Source: Magicicada septendecula
Lineage: Eukaryota; Arthropoda; Insecta; Hemiptera; Cicadidae
DNA: 64,000 nucleotides
Assembly (NCBI GenBank): GCA_034769895.1
Contig: CM068371.1
Location: forward strand, 400,969,469-401,033,468
Direction of reading: 5' to 3'
The notes below the pieces were generated by a model that was not told the origin of the DNA, made no database searches, and saw only the letters and a list, made by a program, of their open reading frames with translations. Of the stretch, positions 11,306 to 22,990 are shown piece by piece. The first letter of the stretch is position 1. Each line of letters opens with the position of its first letter. The translations under genes and the position numbers were made by a program.

Positions 11306-11638
11306 GTGTCCCGATCCGAGGTAGCAGCTTCAACGGGGTATGGAGAAGTGAACAGTGATGTGATCGTGCCTGATTTAAACCACATATACACAATGCTTAG
11401 GAGTATAGAGGTGAGGAAGATTAAGTTGATAGGGCATGTGATCAGACATAGTGCTTTTTTAACTAACATCTTTGAGTGCAAAGTAGTGGGGAAGAAGCCC
11501 AAAGGAAGACCAAGAACTGCATACTTCCGCAGCACAATGAGTGTCGTGAATAGTGGGTCCTATGGAGAAATGAAGAATATCGCAAGGGATAGAATGACGT
11601 GGCTACAGCGACAAGGCATTGCCTTTAGGAGTTAAAAA
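11306..11638 (+). pseudogene. Non-LTR retrotransposon, C-terminal tail of RT ORF
   Basis: The translated segment carries RKIKLIGHVIRH, then GKKPKGRPRT and a final IARDRMTWLQRQGIAFR. This is the pattern of the region after reverse transcriptase in many insect LINEs: a GH-hydrophobic-RH segment, a basic GRPR motif, and an A-x-DR-x2-W closing helix. The reading is open for about 90 residues and ends at a natural-looking stop near 11635, so it is a 5'-truncated 3' end, the usual outcome of incomplete target-primed reverse transcription. Clade not determined. Confidence 0.75.
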
Positions 11639-11639
11639 A

Positions 11640-12170
11640 AAAAACACAATGATGGGGTGACTGAGTCCCGGCATTAAATAAGCACTGCTGCCTATGTTGT
11701 CGGCTACCGAAGCGGAAACGTAATTAAATTGATGGACCTAACGGTAATTGACTGCGTTTATGGATACGGAATTAAACCAGTATTTTGGTGAGTTCACCAT
11801 AGAGAACAAAACGTGGCAGACCGAGGAAAATATGCGACGCAGATTTAAACATCGCCATGACAGATGTAGAACTGGAACAAGGGGAATGGCTGGATTACAA
11901 ACGCTGGAAGCTAGTATGCGAAGCGCGGCGAGATGACGCCATAAAGCAAATTCACATGTAAGACAGTAGAGGTGGGCTAGGTGGAGACGAAGAAACACCA
12001 AGGAATCACGAGTATCCTCCTAGGACAGGTGGAGAAATGGCCAGGTTAAAGAACTCTGGACAGAAATTGCTGTGGATAGAACTCACTGGGCAGATATTAC
12101 TTCAACAGTCGACAGGTATCCATAGTTGTTGTCAGCGGTAACCTACATAAAACATCGATCGCTACTGACG
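11640..12170. other. Unassigned stretch with a short basic frame
   Basis: A 62-codon frame (11748-11936) contains KTWQTEENMRRRFKHRHDR, and the next frame reads on with ELEQGEWLDYKRWK. It could be a degenerate LINE C-terminus but lacks a GRPR motif, so I leave it unassigned. Confidence 0.25.
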
Positions 12171-12242
12171 ACGCGTTTCGACTTTGACACCATTATCGAT
12201 AAACTTAATATACTTGTTAATGGTGTAAAAGTCGAAACGCGT
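12171..12242. repeat. 25-bp inverted repeat (hairpin)
   Basis: Arms 12171-12195 and 12218-12242 are complementary with one mismatch around a 22-base loop. Each arm, read outward, contains GTCGAAACGCGT: a GAAA followed by the palindrome ACGCGT. This matches the 3' half of the hammerhead-like motif found elsewhere in the window, but no CTGANGA partner is clear. Confidence 0.6.
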
Positions 12243-12439
12243 GATCAGGGAAATTCTGTATCTTACGTTAAAAACCCGCAAGTTTGTTGTCAGCTACTTC
12301 TTGATCTCCATCCTACCTCTTCATCGCATACGGTATAAGTTACAATTCACGTTTTTTATATTTAGGTTATATATACAAAAAGAGCTCTTCCTGTGTAATT
12401 TTCTCTTTTACTTTTCTTTTAATTATTCTCTTTACACCG

Positions 12440-12802
12440 AAGTATGTTTAGGCCAACGTCCTAGGTCCTCTGCTTTTCCGTTCTACGTCAACAACGAGCC
12501 GAAGCTGCGGAAAAGTCCGACTAGCAATTTTCGCCGACGACACGCATGTGTGTGTCGATCGTAGCGCTGAAACGGCCGCAGTTTGGCTCCAGGACAGCTG
12601 GATGTATAAGTTGAGTGGGAGAGTCTCTACTAACGTGGCCAAGACTAACGGATGTAGAATTCTCTTTAACCGAACGTATACAGGCGATACACGGCTTCTT
12701 GGACCCAATGTGAGGTATCCAGGGCTTCACCTTGATATGCTTGTCATCTGGCAAACGCACGTAAAAGAGCTCACCATCTTTACCAGCTCTGTCCACTCCT
12801 AG
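12440..12802 (+). pseudogene. Jockey-type LINE reverse transcriptase fragment
   Basis: One frame gives VLGPLLF at 12458 and, 24 codons on, the polymerase box IFADDTHVC (FADD at 12530-12541), followed by a helical segment with LQDSWMYKLSGR, then KTNGCRILF and YPGLHLDMLVIWQTHV. In Jockey-clade LINEs the order is GPLLF, FADDT, W, KT-x-ILF, YLGV-x-LD-x-L-x-W-x2-H. Spacing between GPLLF and FADD is near normal. The fragment is cut at both ends and stops at 12802. Confidence 0.8.
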
Positions 12803-13097
12803 AAAGGTTAGCACCCGCCGCGTAGGTAAAATCGTCGATATCACGTATGTGATTCCGACGGTTACTTACATGCGCCTAGTGTGGAGCTACTTGGCTAAAC
12901 CCTCCCCCCTCAAAACTGAAACCTCAGTCTCTATAGGCCATCCACACTGCCCTTAGTGTCCGTTCCGTGAACGCCACCGTAAGGACACACTATACCGTAA
13001 TTTCTACAGGCGCCGCTCTCGTTTCTAGGGCAACCGTCTCATTAGCGCACCCATCTGTGCCAGGTAAACCTTCTCGGAGAAAACTTGCACTGAATTA
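12803..13097. other. Short GC-balanced spacer before the satellite
   Basis: No gene. Possibly the decayed continuation of the Jockey-like fragment, but no motif is left. The array begins directly after the ATTA at 13094-13097, the same four bases that close many repeat units. Confidence 0.3.
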
Positions 13098-15157
13098 GAC
13101 GTAACCTAACCCACGGCCCCAACCCACGGCCGGTAGCAGGCAACACCTAACTCACACGATTTGACGTAACCTAACCCACGGCCCCAACCCACGGCCGGTA
13201 GCAGGCAACACCTAACTCACACGATTAGACGTAACCTAACCCACGGCCCCAACCCACGGCCGGTAGCAGGCAACACCTAACTCACACGATTAGACGTAAC
13301 CTAACCCACGGCCCCAACCCACGGCCGGTAGCAGGCAACACCTAACTCACACGATTTGACGTAACCTAACCCACGGCCCCAACCCACGGCCGGTAGCAGG
13401 CAACACCTAACTCACACGATTAGACGTAACCTAACCCACGGCCCCAACCCACGGCCGGTAGCAGGCAACACCTAACTCACACGATTAGACGTAACCTAAC
13501 CCACGGCCCCAACCCACGGCCGGTAGCAGGCAACACCTAACTCACACGATTTGACGTAACCTAACCCACGGCCCCAACCCACGGCCGGTAGCAGGCAACA
13601 CCTAACTCACACGATTAGACGTAACCTAACCCACGGCCCCAACCCACGGCCGGTAGCAGGCAACACCTAACTCACACGATTAGACGTAACGTAACCCACG
13701 GCCCCAACCCACGGCCGGTAGCAGGCAACACCTAACTCACACGATTAGACGTAACCTAACCCACGGCCCCAACCCACGGCCGGTAGCAGGCAACACCTAA
13801 CTCACACGATTTGACGTAACCTAACCCACGGCCCCAACCCACGGCCGGTAGCAGGCAACACCTAACTCACACGATTAGACGTAACCTAACCCACGGCCCC
13901 AACCCACGGCCGGTAGCAGGCAACACCTAACTCACACGATTTGACGTAACCTAACCCACGGCCCCAACCCACGGCCGGTAGCAGGCAACACCTAACTCAC
14001 ACGATTTGACGTAACCTAACCCACGGCCCCAACCCACGGCCGGTAGCAGGCAACACCTAACTCACACGATTTGACGTAACCTAACCCACGGCCCCAACCC
14101 ACGGCCGGTAGCAGGCAACACCTAACTCACACGATTTGACGTAACCTAACCCACGGCCCCAACCCACGGCCGGTAGCAGGCAACACCTAACTCACACGAT
14201 TTGACGTAACCTAACCCACGGCCCCAACCCACGGCCGGTAGCAGGCAACACCTAACTCACACGATTTGACGTAACCTAACCCACGGCCCCAACCCACGGC
14301 CGGTAGCAGGCAACACCTAACTCACACGATTTGACGTAACCTAACCCACGGCCCCAACCCACGGCCGGTAGCAGGCAACACCTAACTCACACGATTTGAC
14401 GTAACCTAACCCACGGCCCCAACCCACGGCCGGTAGCAGGCAACACCTAACTCACACGATTTGACGTAACCTAACCCACGGCCCCAACCCACGGCCGGTA
14501 GCAGGCAACACCTAACTCACACGATTTGACGTAACCTAACCCACGGCCCCAACCCACGGCCGGTAGCAGGCAACACCTAACTCACACGATTTGACGTAAC
14601 CTAACCCACGGCCCCAACCCACGGCCGGTAGCAGGCAACACCTAACTCACACGATTTGACGTAACCTAACCCACGGCCCCAACCCACGGCCGGTAGCAGG
14701 CAACACCTAACTCACACGATTTGACGTAACCTAATTGCCCCAACCCACGGCCGGTAGCAGGCAACACCTAACTCACACGATTTGACGTAACCTAATTGCC
14801 CCAACCCACGGCCGGTAGCAGGCAACACCTAACTCACACGATTTGACGTAACCTAACCCACGGCCCCAACCCACGGCCGGTAGCAGGCAACACCTAACTC
14901 ACACGATTTGACGTAACCTAATTGCCCCAACCCACGGCCGGTAGCAGGCAACACCTAACTCACACGATTTGACGTAACCTAACCCACGGCCCCAACCCAC
15001 GGCCGGTAGCAGGCAACACCTAACTCACACGATTTGACGTAACCTAATTGCCCCAACCCACGGCCGGTAGCAGGCAACACCTAACTCACACGATTTGACG
15101 TAACCTAATTGCCCCAACCCACGGCCGGTAGCAGGCAACACCTAACTCACACGATTT
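13098..15157. repeat. 65-bp satellite array, 32 units
   Basis: Tandem units starting GACGTAACCTAACCCACGG and ending CTCACACGATT plus one base. Starts step by exactly 65 bases from 13098 to 14723; the last seven units include five 61-bp variants (starting 14723, 14784, 14910, 15036 and 15097), in which ACCCACGG is replaced by ATTG. The base before GAC is A in nine of the first 13 units, often in an A-A-T order, and T in every unit after that. Apart from this, units are nearly invariant; one has GTAACGTAAC for GTAACCTAAC (13683). Each full unit holds an internal near-duplication of AACCCACGGCC. GC content is well above the surroundings and no reading frame crosses it. Confidence 0.97.
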
Positions 15158-16989
15158 CATTCTTGTCCCCGCGGTAGAAGTTCGAGACGCGGTGCAGTCG
15201 CGGGAAAGACGAGCTCGCCTAGAATCGGCATCGAAGTATGTTCTCTTGAGCTCTTCTCCATTTAAAATGATTTAAAGAAACTTCTGTGCTCTTGAACTCT
15301 CCAAAAAATCCTAACAATTCGTAAGCTTTTCCCCTCTTTCATAATTCTTTAACTTAACACCACACTTCGAGTATTTTTCTTTCTTATTTCTTATTTTTAC
15401 TCAAATCTTCCACGCTCGCAAAAAACTAAGCTCCTAATATAACTTCTCAGCAAATTCTTTCTCACTTTTCAGCTGGCATTCTTCAAAATAAACAGATTTT
15501 TCTGCTTATTGAACGCAAGCCAAGTCAAACTTGGTTGAATTCTATCTGACAATCTGACAAATGCCTACAATGGCAATAATGACATTAACTGCTATTTTTC
15601 ATTTTGTAGTTGAATTACTTCTATACTGTTATTTTCTGTTAATTCGCATTTGTATAATAATATCAATAACTGCTAAAAATTGTATAATAAATAAAGTGAT
15701 AATGATTAACGCTACATTCATACTTGGTGGTTTTATTCTAGTTTTTTTTTTTTAGTTGTGTTTATTTTATGAGTCACAATAATCCCTGTTAAAATAAAAA
15801 CGATTTGTTGGAAGGCATCACTGTTTCGTAGTTTTCTGTTTCTTACATTTTTTCTTTTTGTTGTTTTCTATTTGTTTTATTCCCGTTCCTGTCCCTGTAA
15901 TTGAGGACATTCCAGTTTAACCACAGTTCTTCAAGAATATTCATAGTTACTTTTTATAAAAGCCTATTGCGTCCTATAAATTTTAGTTCACTCAGATTAT
16001 CTAACTCGGTATTTCTGTCATCAGTGATATTTCTTTTTTTTTCCTTTGTCTTTGGATGACTTTCTAATTAAGCCTAAATTATTTCAGCGTTAAAATGTTC
16101 TCTCTGATCCATTTTTGTTGTCACGTTAGATTGCATTATATACGCACACTCAACGCTAGAAAATAACATGAATTATTTTATGAAAAAAAAACAAGACTAC
16201 AAACAGAATAAAGTTTCTGACTGCAGAAAGGGAACAAATATGTGCTTATATTTTTTATTTATCTTACATGAGCCCCTTCGTCTCAAACAACATAGGCTTA
16301 CATGAAGTGATGCTTAACGTAATGTTAACGTTACTTCTCGTCACTTTAACGGGTTAAAATTAGGTTTAACATTAATTACGTTTTAACAATTTAAGGTTAG
16401 TTAGTTATTTAACGGCCCAAGTAACTCCCGTCAAGTTAACCGACAATTTTAATGGAAGTTACTTTTAAGTGAGCTTCATAAACTCGGTTGTCTCACGTTA
16501 AATCCTTAGGACGACTTACTGGCCGTTAAATTCTTAACGGAGGTAGTGAAACGGGACGTTAATCTTCCTTTAAAATTACTTTAATATTGCTTAAACTATC
16601 CAACTAAAAACGTGATTTTGTAATAACAAAAAATGTATTTAGTTTTTAAAATTTCAAAGTCGTTTTAAACTTTACTATTTTACTTACTTTCAAACATATA
16701 TGTGTAGACATACATGTACGCGTATAAGTGAACATGTATTACTCGGCGTACATTAGTGAGTTTGGGTCATACTGGACAAGTATAGTATATTTATTTGCAA
16801 GAAGCCGATATTTATTTTTTAGTTAGCAAGCAAAACAAATTTCAAATATTAAGAAAATAATTATTATTACATATAACTTATTTAAATTTAAATAGATAAT
16901 ATTTCAATAATATTTAAGTCTTAATATTGAGAAAATAATATTTAACAATTTTTTAAATTAAGCCTTAATGATTATTTTGTCACTACAAC
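15158..16989. other. AT-rich non-coding stretch
   Basis: No gene or element recognised. A 64-codon frame at 15561-15755 is a low-complexity hydrophobic artefact of AT-rich DNA. 16310-16560 is unusually rich in GTTAAC and TTAACG words, on both strands, without a regular period. Confidence 0.4.
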
Positions 16990-17045
16990 TACAGGGTTTC
17001 GGAGACAGGGGGCCCGACTCCCGAGGGATGAGAAACACTGCTATA
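16990..17045 (-). mobile_element. Possible hAT-type transposon terminus
   Basis: On the minus strand the sequence reads AGTGTTTCTCATCCCTCGGG, then GGCCCCCTGTCTCCGAAACC. Ends of the CAGTG-TTCTCA type followed by a C-rich block of this kind are typical of hAT-superfamily elements. Only one end is seen and no 8-bp target duplication can be tested. Confidence 0.35.
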
Positions 17046-17840
17046 AATATTAGCCTGAGTACGCAGGTTCACTCGCAACGCTGACTGCGTGTACCGTATA
17101 GGCTACAGGAGTCCGTGTTCAACCATTCATTGCGGTAACAGAATTAATGTTGAATCGTAAAGTGAAACTGAACCAATAACTGGCAGTCTATAAAGTCTGA
17201 TCTGCGTATGTCTGTTGCGGTCGGTGGTGTGGGATTCGTAACACGCGCACGCGCACGCGCACGCGCTACTGGTTCGTACGCATTCAGTAACGCGGGACGT
17301 TCACGGTAAAACTTGCTGCAGTGATTGTTGCAATGAGAGATTTCACTAAGTCGACACCTTGTTCAGAAACAGCAGTAAATTCCACACATATTCTTATTCC
17401 GTGAGGTGTACATCTGTATTCTGTTAATAAGAAAAGAAAATTTTGTAAAAAGTAAATGGAGGAAAAAGTGGCTTCTCGATAAAATGTATTCAAACAAAAA
17501 ATTTTTACGTGAACCGGCCTTACATAGTGAATTATAATCACACACAATAACTGGCATTACAATGATTATAAAAACTATTATTTCAGTACAGATGAGACGT
17601 AAATCAAGTTGCGTTACTGGATTAGAAGACGCCATTACAATGATGAGAGATGAAAGTTACTGCTAATCAACGTGAATCCAAAGATTTAGTGAGTCCGAAT
17701 ACGATGATAGTTTGGACGTTAAAATCACTTTGTTTGGCCTACAAGAAGATTTATTGTTGTCAACGCTCTAAATTCCTCATAAATGTTAAACACACTTATT
17801 TCCTTTTAAACAATAAATAAAATTAAAACGGTATAAATTA
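17046..17840. other. Gene-free stretch with a (CACGCG)n run
   Basis: 17241-17267 is an alternating CACGCG run capable of Z-form DNA. The two overlapping minus-strand frames at 17284-17635 have no recognisable product. Confidence 0.4.
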
Positions 17841-17841
17841 T

Positions 17842-18350
17842 TATATATATATAACTCAAAGTCTGAGGATTTATGGGTACTGAATACAAATCCACACCGT
17901 TACACCGATTGCTACCAAATCTTGCACAGGTAACCTCTTACACAAGGCGAAAAATACTGTATAACTTGGAATTTGATATTTTGCCCCGTTCGCACGATGT
18001 ATGCCCTTTTAATTATGCCTTTCGTTGACGCGTATAATGATGTCAACAACACCATAGAGACCAGAATTAATTACCATAGTAACAAGTAAATAAACAAAAG
18101 CTATTTAGCGGCATCGGAACTGTATATTTATCCATCCATGCAGTATATTTTCGATGTTTTATATAATATGCGATTGTATCGATATATTACGATGTGGAAA
18201 AGAAGAAGTGTACTAATTGTAACTGTCATATTACTTAATGCAAAGCGAAAATACGTGTTGTTTTCATTTGTGAGATTAGGTGACAACGTTTTTTCGTTTT
18301 TAGTTTACTGCTAAAATAAATAAAAGCCATTGTTGAGGAAACATAACGTT
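17842..18350 (+). mobile_element. Dispersed repeat made of two modules
   Basis: The left module (17842 to about 18113) is matched in inverted orientation by 59392-59660; the right module (about 18103-18350) is matched inverted by 54934-55170. Both partial copies stop at the same word, AAAGCTATTTAGCG, so this copy joins two pieces that exist separately elsewhere. The left end reads TATATATATAACTC here and TCTATATATATAAAACTC in the 59-kb copy. A TC start with a TA run fits Helitron-type ends, but no CTRR hairpin end is proven. Confidence 0.6.
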
Positions 18351-18479
18351 TAATGTGTTATACAATGCTTCTAACACAGTAACACTTAAAATAAAGAATT
18401 TAGCGTTTTTTATTTAACAGGTACTTTATAAATATCTCCAAAGGCTTTAAAAACGAGTACTTTTAAATCTCCAAAGGCT

Positions 18480-18725
18480 GTTGCACCAACATAATAATTT
18501 AGCATAATATGCCATATTTCCTATTTGTATCCTGCCTCGTATTGTCGTGTTTATGGGCCCCTCCATTATCTATCATGTTACTCAGGTATCTGAAGTTATT
18601 AACCGAATCAAATGAATTATCCTCTATGTATCAATTATATAGATTTCTTATCCTTTCTGATGCAGAAATCAGCATGTATTTAATTTTGCTGATAACTTTG
18701 AGTCCAATTCCAGCGGAATTTTGAT
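18480..18725 (-). pseudogene. LINE reverse transcriptase fragment (after FADD box)
   Basis: The minus-strand translation reads IGLKVISKIKYMLISAS, then NNFRYLSNMIDGG. In non-LTR retrotransposons the block after the FADD box is GL-x-IN-x2-KT-x-YM, about 25 residues, then F-x-YLG-x-I. Both motifs are present in order with the right spacing. Stops and lost residues mark it as a relic. Confidence 0.6.
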
Positions 18726-20670
18726 TCAGCTCCTTGTGTATCTCAACTAGCCGTTGTTTTGGTCTGGCTATTCGTTACATGCTATTTCAAAAGTCATTAA
18801 CGTTTTTGAAAATTCAACTAGTTAAAATATGTTTCTGATAGTCTTTTGTAGCGGTCCGTGATGGAACAGCCTCCATTTGTTACAGACAGACTCTTCCCCA
18901 AGAAGTGTGTTCTAAATAAATTCTTCTATAACTCATATTTATTAACTCCTGTCCCTCCATTTGCCTTTTAGTTAATGATTGGTTATTAGGAAGGTAAGAA
19001 GAGATAAGAATTTCGGATACAATATTTCTACACGTGTAAAACTAAACTCGCTGACACGTAGGTCCCCATGAGAAGTTTTCTGACTATTCGCGCTGACAAA
19101 AGATTTATGTAATTTTATTTTTCTGCTAATATTACATTCTGGAATTTAACAGATCAAGTGAGCTAGCGCATGTGATGGCTTTCAATTTCGGACGCTCGAC
19201 AGTTTCTTACTGCCTTACACGGGTTATATGAGATTTCAAACGTGATATGATAAAAATTGAAGTAGACTGTAAGCATGTACAAAAAGATATTTGATATACG
19301 TTTTCTACGTAGCTAAAACGTTTAAATTTTCAAATATTTTTAGCGCCAAATAAAACGTGAGGCATACTAAGCTATAACACTTAAAACTTATGTCATTCCA
19401 GAACATCGTACAAAATTGTACAAACATCGAGTAAACATTGGGATGACGACAATGTTTATTTCTGTCACTTTGCAGATAACCGGATTCATATACCATAAAT
19501 ATAATTAAAATGATTTTGATGGGCTGAGTTAATTATATTGTACTACTTCAAAATTTCGCCATCCCCTAAAGTCTGTCGAATATATTTTACATAAATTATT
19601 TTAATAGTTAACAAGCTTTTATGAGATTTTCAAACGCTCCGTCAACGTTTTATGACCGTCAATCGCGCCCGGGGCGGCACGTTTATGGAACAGACGCGTT
19701 CGTAATATGCCTTGTCATAGCGGTTACCATTTAAAGCTTGTTTGTCGAAGGAAATTATTGAAAGCAATAAAAAGCAAGAGAAACGACACGATGATTAGGT
19801 TCATAAGCTGCTGAAAGAGGGGTTGTATTCCCTCTTAGAACTCCGCGGGGCGTCACCATTATGCAGGGTGGAAATCACTATACAATGCGCTTCATATTTT
19901 TACAAAGTACTTGTACAAACTGTAGTTACTGGCTGAATTAGATACAGATGGGAAAGATTACTCATTCAATTGTGAACCTCATAAACTACAAACAAGTAGT
20001 TACAGTCATACAAGATTTAAATTTATAGAGCCAAAGTTACTTCATTCTTCTCGCTGATTTCGTAGATTGCCTATATGAACGCGGTGTTCTTTTATCAATA
20101 TGTACATAAAATTTTAATATTCTAACAGAGTATTTTAGCTAGAGCTGTTGATTGAAGGCAGTTATCACGTGAAATTTAGTTGCTTCTAGTGGAAATAGGC
20201 AAGTAAAAGATGTTTCGTGTCCTTAACAGAAGTATACCAAATATCATATGACACACACACACATACACAATATGAGCCATAAATGGCTTAACACTAGAAG
20301 TCATCCTTACTTCAATAGTGACTATGAATTAATGAACAAGGCTTTATGAAGTTCAGCCATTAACTAGACACAGTTTTAAACATTGTGCCGAACGTTTCGA
20401 GGAAATTTATTGCCATCATCATCACCTTTCTGTGTATGGTCAGTACAGAAATAATTAATATTTCTACACATACATAAATGTGTGTGCACTTGTTGCATAA
20501 AAAATAATAGCTATTATACATATGTTATTATTTTAATATTAGACACAGTTAAAATATTCTATAAGTATTAATACCCATTACACTCATAATCATTATGTTA
20601 AAGTGCTCATACTGAACGTTGTACTCAATACATTCATCCATAACGATATACAGGTCCTCACGATAACAAA
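18726..20670. other. Gene-free AT-rich stretch
   Basis: No reading frame of note, no recognised element. A short (CA)n run lies at 20251-20268. Nothing else is seen. Confidence 0.4.
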
Positions 20671-20900
20671 TTATTTTTATGCTACACTCACTTGTTGCAC
20701 ACACCACTAGTCACTGTGACACCGATTAGCGCTTTCGAACATACCCGTTCATCATCAGATCGTAACTGCCACGATTAATATCAGACCATGATTATCTGAT
20801 GATCGTGGCAGTTACGATCTGATGATGAACGTTCGAAAGCGCTAATCGGTGTCACAGTGACTAGTGGTGTGTGCAACAAGTGAGTGTAACATAAATTTAT
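20671..20900. mobile_element. Fold-back element with paired hammerhead-like motifs
   Basis: Arms 20671-20775 and 20802-20900 are near-perfect inverted repeats around a 26-base centre. On the minus strand the left arm holds CTGATGA (20752-20758), a spare T, stem II GAAC/GTTC with a six-base loop, GAAA (20733-20736), the palindrome AGCGCT, then A, and a short flanking helix CGAT/ATCG. The right arm carries the same motif on the plus strand (CTGATGA 20819-20825, GAAA 20835-20838), but its stem II loop is deleted. This is the conserved core order of a type I hammerhead ribozyme whose stem III could form only between two molecules. One extra base between CTGATGA and stem II departs from the textbook core. 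Confidence 0.65.
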
Positions 20901-21597
20901 TTAACCACTAATAAAATTTGTAGTTTAAATTATTTTTAATTGTGTATGGTCAATGGTGGAACCTCGAGAAAATCGTTCATCACTAGAAGTTATTAACACA
21001 AACAAGCGATTTTGTCAAGCGACATACATTTTGATTTTGTGATATTATTATTTTCCGTTTTCAAATTCTTCGCTTCAGTCAAACACCAAAGAGATTCTTT
21101 TCCTTTTATCTGTGAAGCTGGCCCTGATGATCTTGCTTTTTAGACATACGTTTACATTTCAAAATGTACAAATTAATTATACTAACGTCGTGCAGTAGTT
21201 AATACAACTTTCCATTACATTGTTACGACGGTCAAACATTATATGGTTTGCAGCAGAACGCTTCAACCTCATTTATATATACCTACTTTTGTTAGTCCTA
21301 TTTACAAACGTCTCCAAGTTACGTTGTGTCCACAAAGTAAGATTCAACGTACTTAGTTTCCACTAAGGGTTCAACGTAGAATGTTCGTACGCCTGTAAGA
21401 TATACAGTGTTTATGACGTGTGTACAAGGTTAGCACAGCATGGGGTTTGCCATTGCTTTCTAAGCGCTTCCTCTTTTTCAACGTAGGCTGTCGTCTAAGA
21501 AATGGTAAAATCGCCTCGCAACTTCGACATGGTAGGCCTATAAATACAAGTATCTGGGAAACAATATTATTGCGTAGAGAAATCATAAGATGTGGTA
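20901..21597. other. Non-coding; isolated LTR-start word at 21222
   Basis: No gene. Starting at about 21222 the 13 bases TGTTACGACGGTC repeat the start of the LTR-like family seen at 1146 and 22991, but the following sequence diverges at once. Confidence 0.35.
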
Positions 21598-21960
21598 TTA
21601 TTACGACAGTCACATGCAGATCGTCGTGTTGTACAGTGGAAACGGAATAACTGACCCCAATGAAGTCTAGTTACCACTTTAATTAGACACAACAACAGTT
21701 ACAAACAAACAAACACTCTCTTATACAATAATTCAAGTTAAATTTAACAATAAATATCACCTTATTAGTTTGGCACTAATTAACACTAAATCCGCAGGCC
21801 ACAAAAACAATCACTCCGAACTGGACTGTAATATTGCTAGTCCAAAAACTAACTGAACTGCCTAGCTGGTCTCTGGCGCTTATATTTATACCCCGCTGAG
21901 ATTCGAGAATAATCTCTCACTTTCCGCATAGGCGCCTGGAACTCGCTAGACACTGTGTTG
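21598..21960 (+). mobile_element. LTR-like repeat, diverged (copy 2)
   Basis: Begins ATTACGACAGTC, then ATCGTCGTGTTGTACAGTGG, a CACTTTAATTAGACAC block and ACTCTCTTATAC. The same blocks occur in the same order at 22991 and, inverted, at 1146, at roughly 60-65% identity. Further along, a TATATTTATACC (TATA-like) and CGCTGAGATTCGAGAATAATC match the shape of 23254-23275. A related but distinct LTR family or an old copy. Confidence 0.5.
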
Positions 21961-22560
21961 ATCTCCGACCTTGATATGGACCAACCAAAGCCCCGGGTAT
22001 GCGGACCCGAAATGGTGGCTTAAGCTGCATCTGGTAGGTCCCCCAGAATTGGGGGCCGACCCGTTGTTGATGGGAGACGGTTCAGGGATTTTGCTAAATC
22101 AACTACTCGGGGGTCGGGGAGCCCCGCAAGCAGGGTACGCTCTGTTTGCGGCCCGACCGTCATTGGGGGGGGGTGGATCCGGGGTGACCCGGGTACATTC
22201 CCGATGTACTGGGTTGGACTCTAGGTTGGTCTGTGGTTTCGGTTGTGGGGCGTCGACTCTGTGTCCGTCATGTGCGGTGAAGTTGGATGCTACTACCTGC
22301 TGTTATATTCTAGATATTCCGTACATATTCCATAATCCGTGGAGGGTTAGAGCTGCACGTCTCAAACCCAAGGGGTACTGACCACAACATCGTCAGGCGC
22401 CTGGTCAGCGTTCAGAACAATAAACCTCCAGTTCGATGGAGAGCCGGGTATGGTATAAGCAGAGGCTTGGAACAGCTCCGTTATCATTAGAGTTTCTGTC
22501 ACACCTTGATAACGGTGAGCAGAATAATCGCCAGACGTCTGGAACAGCTTCGTGCGTTGC
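21961..22560. other. GC-rich block of unknown origin
   Basis: About 600 bases with many GGG/CCC runs, in sharp contrast with the AT-rich surroundings. An open frame of 136 codons (21971-22381) has glycine/proline-rich low-complexity content and no motif; it is probably a by-product of GC richness. Lying between two LTR-like sequences, it could be the internal part of an LTR element, but those two sequences are too different to be one element's pair. Confidence 0.35.
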
Positions 22561-22990
22561 CGTGTGTTAAAGTCATATAGGCACCTTTCTCATTTTTCGC
22601 CTCAACGTAGCATATTAATAATCAGCTCGTCTTCTTTCAATGGTCCATAAGAAGTTTCACTGTATAAAAAACTCCATAATATTACTTAATATATTAGCAG
22701 GAAACAGGTTAGAAGCAACCAGGATTCACTTACTGAAAACGTAGTCTCGGCCGTTGTAGAACCGAAACAACTAATCCACGATCCGTTAACGACAACAACT
22801 GCGACGATTGTATACAATCCGTTGAATCGATGACACAGTACAAAAGTTGCATATCCCATACATCCGCACCGGTTAAACGTCGGATTGTGTAGATGACACG
22901 CATACCCGTCCGACATAGATCAAGTCCTTTCTTCTTTTTTCTTATCTGTTATTCCACCGTAGTTTCAGATCTAGATTCATGTCAGCGTAT

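Noticed and set aside
13098-15157. CRISPR array or telomere
   Set aside because: Units are contiguous 65/61-bp copies without variable spacers. CCTAA occurs only once or twice per unit, not as a (CCTAA)n insect telomere.
21971-22381. Novel 136-residue protein gene
   Set aside because: Glycine/proline low-complexity content in a GC-rich block where stop codons are rare by chance. No motif and no promoter or splice context.
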